A stretch of DNA of 7,277 nt, taken from Prevotellaceae bacterium UBA7028 (lineage in GTDB: Bacteria; Bacteroidota; Bacteroidia; Bacteroidales; Bacteroidaceae). The first letter of the stretch is position 1. Each line of letters begins with the position of its first letter. Below the pieces are notes generated by a model. It was not told the origin of the DNA. It worked only from the letters and a program-made list of their open reading frames with translations, and did not search any database. The translations under genes and the position numbers were made by a program. The stretch covers positions 281 through 7,557 of the forward strand of contig DLBF01000104.1 in the NCBI GenBank assembly GCA_002494215.1, written 5' to 3'. This document shows, one piece after another, positions 4,353-7,277 of the stretch.

Positions 4353-5978
4353 ATGAATAAATTTGTGCTGATATCCACATTCCTGTTACTGCCCATCTGT
4401 GTTTGGGGCGAAACACTAAACATTAAAGTGCGTAGTCGTTATTTGAATATTCCCATTTCGCATAGAACCGACCGTAAACGTCTAACATTTACATCCAGGG
4501 GGGAAGATACGCTCTCCGTGGTTGTTAGAATAGCTGAAGATACGCCTGATTATTGGGTCTTTAAGGATGTGGGCAGATATAGGGGTAAGAACCTGGAACT
4601 GAACTACGAAGGTTCAATGAAGGCTTTGGAGAACATCGTGCAGTCAGACAGTATTTATGGAGAGTCTATGATGTACAAAGAGCTCAATCGACCCCAATTT
4701 CACTTTACAGCTCGCAGGGGATGGATTAATGATCCCAATGGATTGATATACCATAACGGGGTTTATCACCTGTATTTTCAGCACAACCCATATGAGCGTG
4801 AATGGGAGAATATGACCTGGGGGCATGCCACAAGTCCGGACTTGATACATTGGACGGAACACGACGATGTGCTTTTCCCCGATAGTATGGGAACCATGTA
4901 CTCTGGTTCCGCTGTGTTTGACGAGCAGAACACCTCAGGCTTTGGTACAAAGAAAAACCCTCCCCTTGTGTATGCATATACAGCAGACCGCAGCGAACGT
5001 GAAGTACAGTGTATAGCTTACAGTCTGGATGGTGGTATGACGTTGAAGAAGTATGCGGGTAATCCAGTCGTAGATTCGTTTGATAAGTGGAAGACACATG
5101 ACACCAGAGACCCACGTCTTTTTTGGTATGCTCCAGGAAAACATTGGGTGATGGTGTTGAATGAGCGAGACGGACATAGTATCTATAGCTCTGCTAATTT
5201 GAGGGACTGGACCTACGAAAGTCATGTTGCAGGATTTTGGGAGTGTCCCGACCTGTTTGAATTGCCTGTTGATGGGAATCCTGATAATACCCGTTGGGTG
5301 ATGTATGGTGCCAGCAATACATATATGATAGGGACATTTGATGGTAAGGTCTTTGTCCCAGAGGGTGGAAAATACCGTTTTTGTACAGGAAGTATTTATG
5401 CAGCTCAGACCATCAGCCATGCTCCTGAAGGTCGTAGGATACAAATTGGATGGGGAAGGGTGGCGCATCCTGGAATGCCCTTCAATGGTATGATGCTGCT
5501 GCCGACGGAACTGAAACTGAAGACTACACGCGAAGGCGTCCGTCTGGTAAGTAACCCTGTAAGTGAGGTGCAGTCTTTGTTGCAGAATGTACTTCTGAGT
5601 GATGGGGTGCTAAACGCTGATGCCGCAAACCGTCTGATGGCTTCTCTTGATTGTAAGGGCGCGTTGCATCTGGCTTTTACGCTTCATCTGAATCACTGTA
5701 CAAGTGCGGGAATCTCTTTGTCGGGCAGAAATCTCTTGGATTATGATAGTAACTTCAATACCATAAACGGGCAGTTCTATTCTCCGCAGGCCCCAACGAG
5801 TATGGACTTAACGGCCGATATCTACATAGACCGCACCAGTGTGGAAGTGTTTATCGATGGCGGATTGTATAGCTACAGCATGGAGTGGAACGAGAGGAAA
5901 CAAGAGGGGCTGAGATTTTGGGGCACCAACCTTACCGTTTCTGGCTTAAAGGTGGACCGTGTGAAGAGTATCTGGTAA
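4353..5978 (+). CDS. Exported glycoside hydrolase family 32 enzyme (fructan/sucrose hydrolase)
   Basis: Hydrolyses beta-fructofuranosyl bonds in sucrose, inulin or levan; which one cannot be told from sequence alone. The 541-residue protein starts with a signal peptide (MNKFVLISTFLLLPICVWG, likely cleaved before Glu20; LPIC is a poor lipobox). Residues 20-110 form a small N-terminal domain of the kind often annotated DUF4980 in Bacteroides GH32 enzymes. The five-bladed propeller follows with all catalytic motifs: WINDPNG (nucleophile Asp127), MYSGSAVFD (182-190), TRDPR (Asp253, transition-state stabiliser) and WECPD (acid/base Glu297). HPGMPFNGMMLLPTELKL (372-389) closes the propeller, and a C-terminal beta-sandwich carries the typical DRTSVEVFIDGG (493-504). 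The length and set of residues fit an intact enzyme. It has its own promoter behind a strong terminator, so it is not co-transcribed with the FAS1 gene. No transporter, fructokinase or HTCS regulator is nearby. Confidence 0.95.
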   Translation: MNKFVLISTFLLLPICVWGETLNIKVRSRYLNIPISHRTDRKRLTFTSRGEDTLSVVVRIAEDTPDYWVFKDVGRYRGKNLELNYEGSMKALENIVQSDSIYGESMMYKELNRPQFHFTARRGWINDPNGLIYHNGVYHLYFQHNPYEREWENMTWGHATSPDLIHWTEHDDVLFPDSMGTMYSGSAVFDEQNTSGFGTKKNPPLVYAYTADRSEREVQCIAYSLDGGMTLKKYAGNPVVDSFDKWKTHDTRDPRLFWYAPGKHWVMVLNERDGHSIYSSANLRDWTYESHVAGFWECPDLFELPVDGNPDNTRWVMYGASNTYMIGTFDGKVFVPEGGKYRFCTGSIYAAQTISHAPEGRRIQIGWGRVAHPGMPFNGMMLLPTELKLKTTREGVRLVSNPVSEVQSLLQNVLLSDGVLNADAANRLMASLDCKGALHLAFTLHLNHCTSAGISLSGRNLLDYDSNFNTINGQFYSPQAPTSMDLTADIYIDRTSVEVFIDGGLYSYSMEWNERKQEGLRFWGTNLTVSGLKVDRVKSIW

Positions 5979-5993
5979 TTTTTGTGTGAAACG

Positions 5994-6025
5994 TTTGGCT
6001 GAGAATGAAAAAACATCTAACTTTG
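5994..6025 (+). promoter_or_regulatory. Promoter of mdh
   Basis: TTTG (5994-5997), 20 nt, then TAACTTTG (6018-6025): a full match to the Bacteroidetes primary promoter. It lies in the 88-base gap after the GH32 stop codon. Transcription should begin near 6032, giving a 35-nt A-rich leader. There is no terminator between GH32 and mdh, so some read-through from GH32 is possible. Confidence 0.75.
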
Positions 6026-6066
6026 TGGAGCAAAATAAAATAAAGTAATATAAAGAGAATAGAATT

Positions 6067-7059
6067 ATGGCATTTTTAACTAACGAAAAATTGGTGATTG
6101 TTGGTGCCGGCGGTATGATTGGCTCTAACATGGTGCAGAGTGTGCTTATGCTTGGTCTGACTCCAAACATCTGCTTGTACGATATCTATGAGCCTGGCGT
6201 TCATGGCGTTTACGACGAGATGTGTCACTGCGCTTTCCCTGGTGCAAATATTTCTTATACTGTAGATGCCAAAGAGGCCTTCACAGGTGCAAAGTATATC
6301 ATTTCTTCAGGTGGTGCTCCCCGTAAGGAGGGTATGACTCGCGAGGATCTGTTGAAGGGTAACTGTCAGATCGCAGCTGACTTCGGTGAGAACATTAAGA
6401 AATACTGTCCTGATGTAAAGCACGTAGTAGTTATCTTTAACCCCGCTGACGTAACAGCTCTGACAGCTCTGATTCACTCTGGTTTGAAGCCCAATCAGTT
6501 GACTTCTCTTGCAGCTTTGGACTCTACCCGTCTGCAGCAGCAGTTGGCACAGGAGTTCGGTGTTCAGCAGGATAAGGTTACCAATGCTTATACTTATGGT
6601 GGTCATGGCGAGCAGATGGCAGTATTTGCCAGCAAGGCTCTTATTGACGGCAAGCCTCTTTCTGAACTTCCTCTCTCTGCTGAGCGTTGGGCTGAAATCA
6701 AGCATATGACTACTCAAGGTGGTAGCAATATCATCAAGTTGCGTGGCCGTTCTTCATTCCAGAGCCCTGCTTATCAGGCTGTTAAGATGATTGAGGGCGC
6801 TATGGGTGGCGAACCCTTCAAGTGGCCTGCCGGTTGCTATGTGAACTGCGACAAGTGCGGTTTCAAGAACGTGATGATGGCTATGCCCAGTGTAATAGAC
6901 AAGGATGGTGTTCACTTCACTGCTCCTGAGGGTACTGCTGAGGAGATGGCTGCACTGCAGGCTTCTTATGAGCACCTGCAGAAGATGCGTGATGAAATTA
7001 TAAGCCTTGGCATCATCCCTGCAGTAGCTGATTGGGGTACGGATAATCCAAACCTGTAA
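6067..7059 (+). CDS. mdh: NAD-dependent malate dehydrogenase
   Basis: Interconverts malate and oxaloacetate with NAD(H) in the cytosol. In this group it serves the reductive branch that converts oxaloacetate via malate and fumarate to succinate. The 330-residue protein has the LDH/MDH fold: VIVGAGGMIGS (10-20) is the NAD-binding glycine loop, and Asp39 at the end of the second strand favours NAD over NADP. The active-site loop GAPRKEGMTREDL has Arg86 and Arg92; an Arg rather than Gln at 86 indicates malate rather than lactate. NPADV (125-129), LDSTRL (Asp152, Arg155) and GGHGEQM (proton relay His180) complete the site. GGHGEQM replaces the commoner GGHGDTM. Codon choice is biased to a few preferred codons (CTG, GCT, GGT, CGT), unlike the FAS1 gene, which suggests high expression. 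It has its own promoter and terminator. Confidence 0.96.
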   Translation: MAFLTNEKLVIVGAGGMIGSNMVQSVLMLGLTPNICLYDIYEPGVHGVYDEMCHCAFPGANISYTVDAKEAFTGAKYIISSGGAPRKEGMTREDLLKGNCQIAADFGENIKKYCPDVKHVVVIFNPADVTALTALIHSGLKPNQLTSLAALDSTRLQQQLAQEFGVQQDKVTNAYTYGGHGEQMAVFASKALIDGKPLSELPLSAERWAEIKHMTTQGGSNIIKLRGRSSFQSPAYQAVKMIEGAMGGEPFKWPAGCYVNCDKCGFKNVMMAMPSVIDKDGVHFTAPEGTAEEMAALQASYEHLQKMRDEIISLGIIPAVADWGTDNPNL

Positions 7060-7081
7060 TTGGTAATGATGTTATAAATAA

Positions 7082-7146
7082 GGCTTTTTTAAGCCAAAAA
7101 GAGGACCCCGGAAGTTGTAAAAACTTTCGGGGTTCGTCTTGTTTTG
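7082..7146 (+). terminator. Terminator region after mdh (two hairpins)
   Basis: A short GGCTT / AAGCC hairpin (7082-7095) is followed by a strong one in which 7103-7116 pair with 7122-7135 around GTAAA (14 bp, two G-U pairs, CCCCG core). The tail CTTGTTTTG is a modest T tract. The main hairpin lies about 43 bases after the mdh stop codon and separates mdh from the next gene. Confidence 0.8.
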
Positions 7147-7166
7147 TAAAAAAAACAGGGAAAATC

Positions 7167-7197
7167 TTTGTCGGGTCAAAAAGTATGTGTAATTTTG
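7167..7197 (+). promoter_or_regulatory. Promoter of the rpsU-like gene
   Basis: TTTG (7167-7170), 19 nt, then TAATTTTG (7190-7197), matching TTTG / TAnnTTTG. Transcription should begin near 7204 and give a 57-nt A/T-rich leader before the ATG at 7261. Confidence 0.7.
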
Positions 7198-7260
7198 CGC
7201 CGCGTTTTTAGCGCTTAGTATTATTAATATCATTAAATAACATTAAATTTAACAAAAACA

Positions 7261-7277
7261 ATGATTGTAGTACCTGT
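7261..7277 (+). CDS. rpsU: Start of a gene, probably ribosomal protein S21 (cut by window end)
   Basis: Only five codons and two bases are visible, reading MIVVP and then probably V (GTN fits). S21 proteins of Bacteroidetes begin MIVVPVKEG, which is the basis of the call. The near-consensus promoter and the A-rich AACAAAAACA just before the ATG support a real, strongly expressed start. Five residues cannot prove identity. Confidence 0.6.

Noticed and set aside
4935..5468. 177-codon minus-strand ORF inside the GH32 gene
   Set aside because: It is opposite the GH32 catalytic propeller, has no family features, and no promoter was seen; it is a shadow of the real gene.
1897..5978. FAS1 lipoprotein and GH32 as one operon
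   Set aside because: Two strong terminators and a separate promoter-like box lie in the 329-base gap, so co-transcription is unlikely.
7197..7214. GCGC...GCGC pairing before the rpsU-like gene as a leader regulatory stem
   Set aside because: Its left arm overlaps the end of the -7 box and lies before the expected transcription start, so it would not be in the RNA.

Overview
The window looks like chromosomal DNA from a member of the Bacteroidales, most likely Prevotella or a close relative. Four things point there: promoters of the Bacteroidetes type (TTTG, about 19-20 nt, TAnnTTTG) before several genes, A-rich leaders without a strong Shine-Dalgarno, signal-bearing GalM and GH32 proteins plus a FAS1 lipoprotein, and a malate dehydrogenase of the Bacteroidetes kind. 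The genus is an inference; the phylum-level call is firm.

Layout. Positions 1-58 are the 3' end of a 5S rRNA gene, the tail of an rRNA operon entering from the left. It is followed by a T8 run, a strong hairpin, and an inverted, slightly degenerate copy of the last 25 bases of the 5S gene, so that 33-138 can fold into one long nested stem. Positions 168-329 hold a head-to-head pair of GC-rich REP-like palindromic units, one with an extra 19-bp tandem copy of its edge. Positions 344-499 hold a minus-strand promoter and a minus-strand intrinsic terminator about 120 nt apart, enclosing a possible small RNA or a 19-residue micro-ORF. A lipoprotein aldose 1-epimerase (galM) follows on the minus strand (544-1689). 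A 207-bp divergent intergenic region has -7 boxes on both strands, equidistant from a 12-bp palindrome. It leads to a large plus-strand lipoprotein with FAS1 domains and a probable C-terminal jelly roll (1897-4023).

Two strong intrinsic terminators (4053-4091 and 4224-4268) separate this from an exported GH32 fructan or sucrose hydrolase (4353-5978). Cytosolic NAD-dependent malate dehydrogenase (mdh, 6067-7059) has its own near-consensus promoter and terminator. The first five codons of what is probably rpsU (ribosomal protein S21) end the window, again behind a near-consensus promoter.

Functionally this is mostly a run of single-gene transcription units rather than an operon. GalM, the FAS1 lipoprotein and GH32 are all exported and could contribute to carbohydrate capture and processing, but no SusC/SusD pair, regulator or transporter is present, so the window does not show a polysaccharide utilisation locus. 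Mdh and rpsU are housekeeping. I found no clear new multi-gene system. The least ordinary material is in the first 500 bases: the 5S inverted repeat, the REP pair, and the small minus-strand transcription unit.
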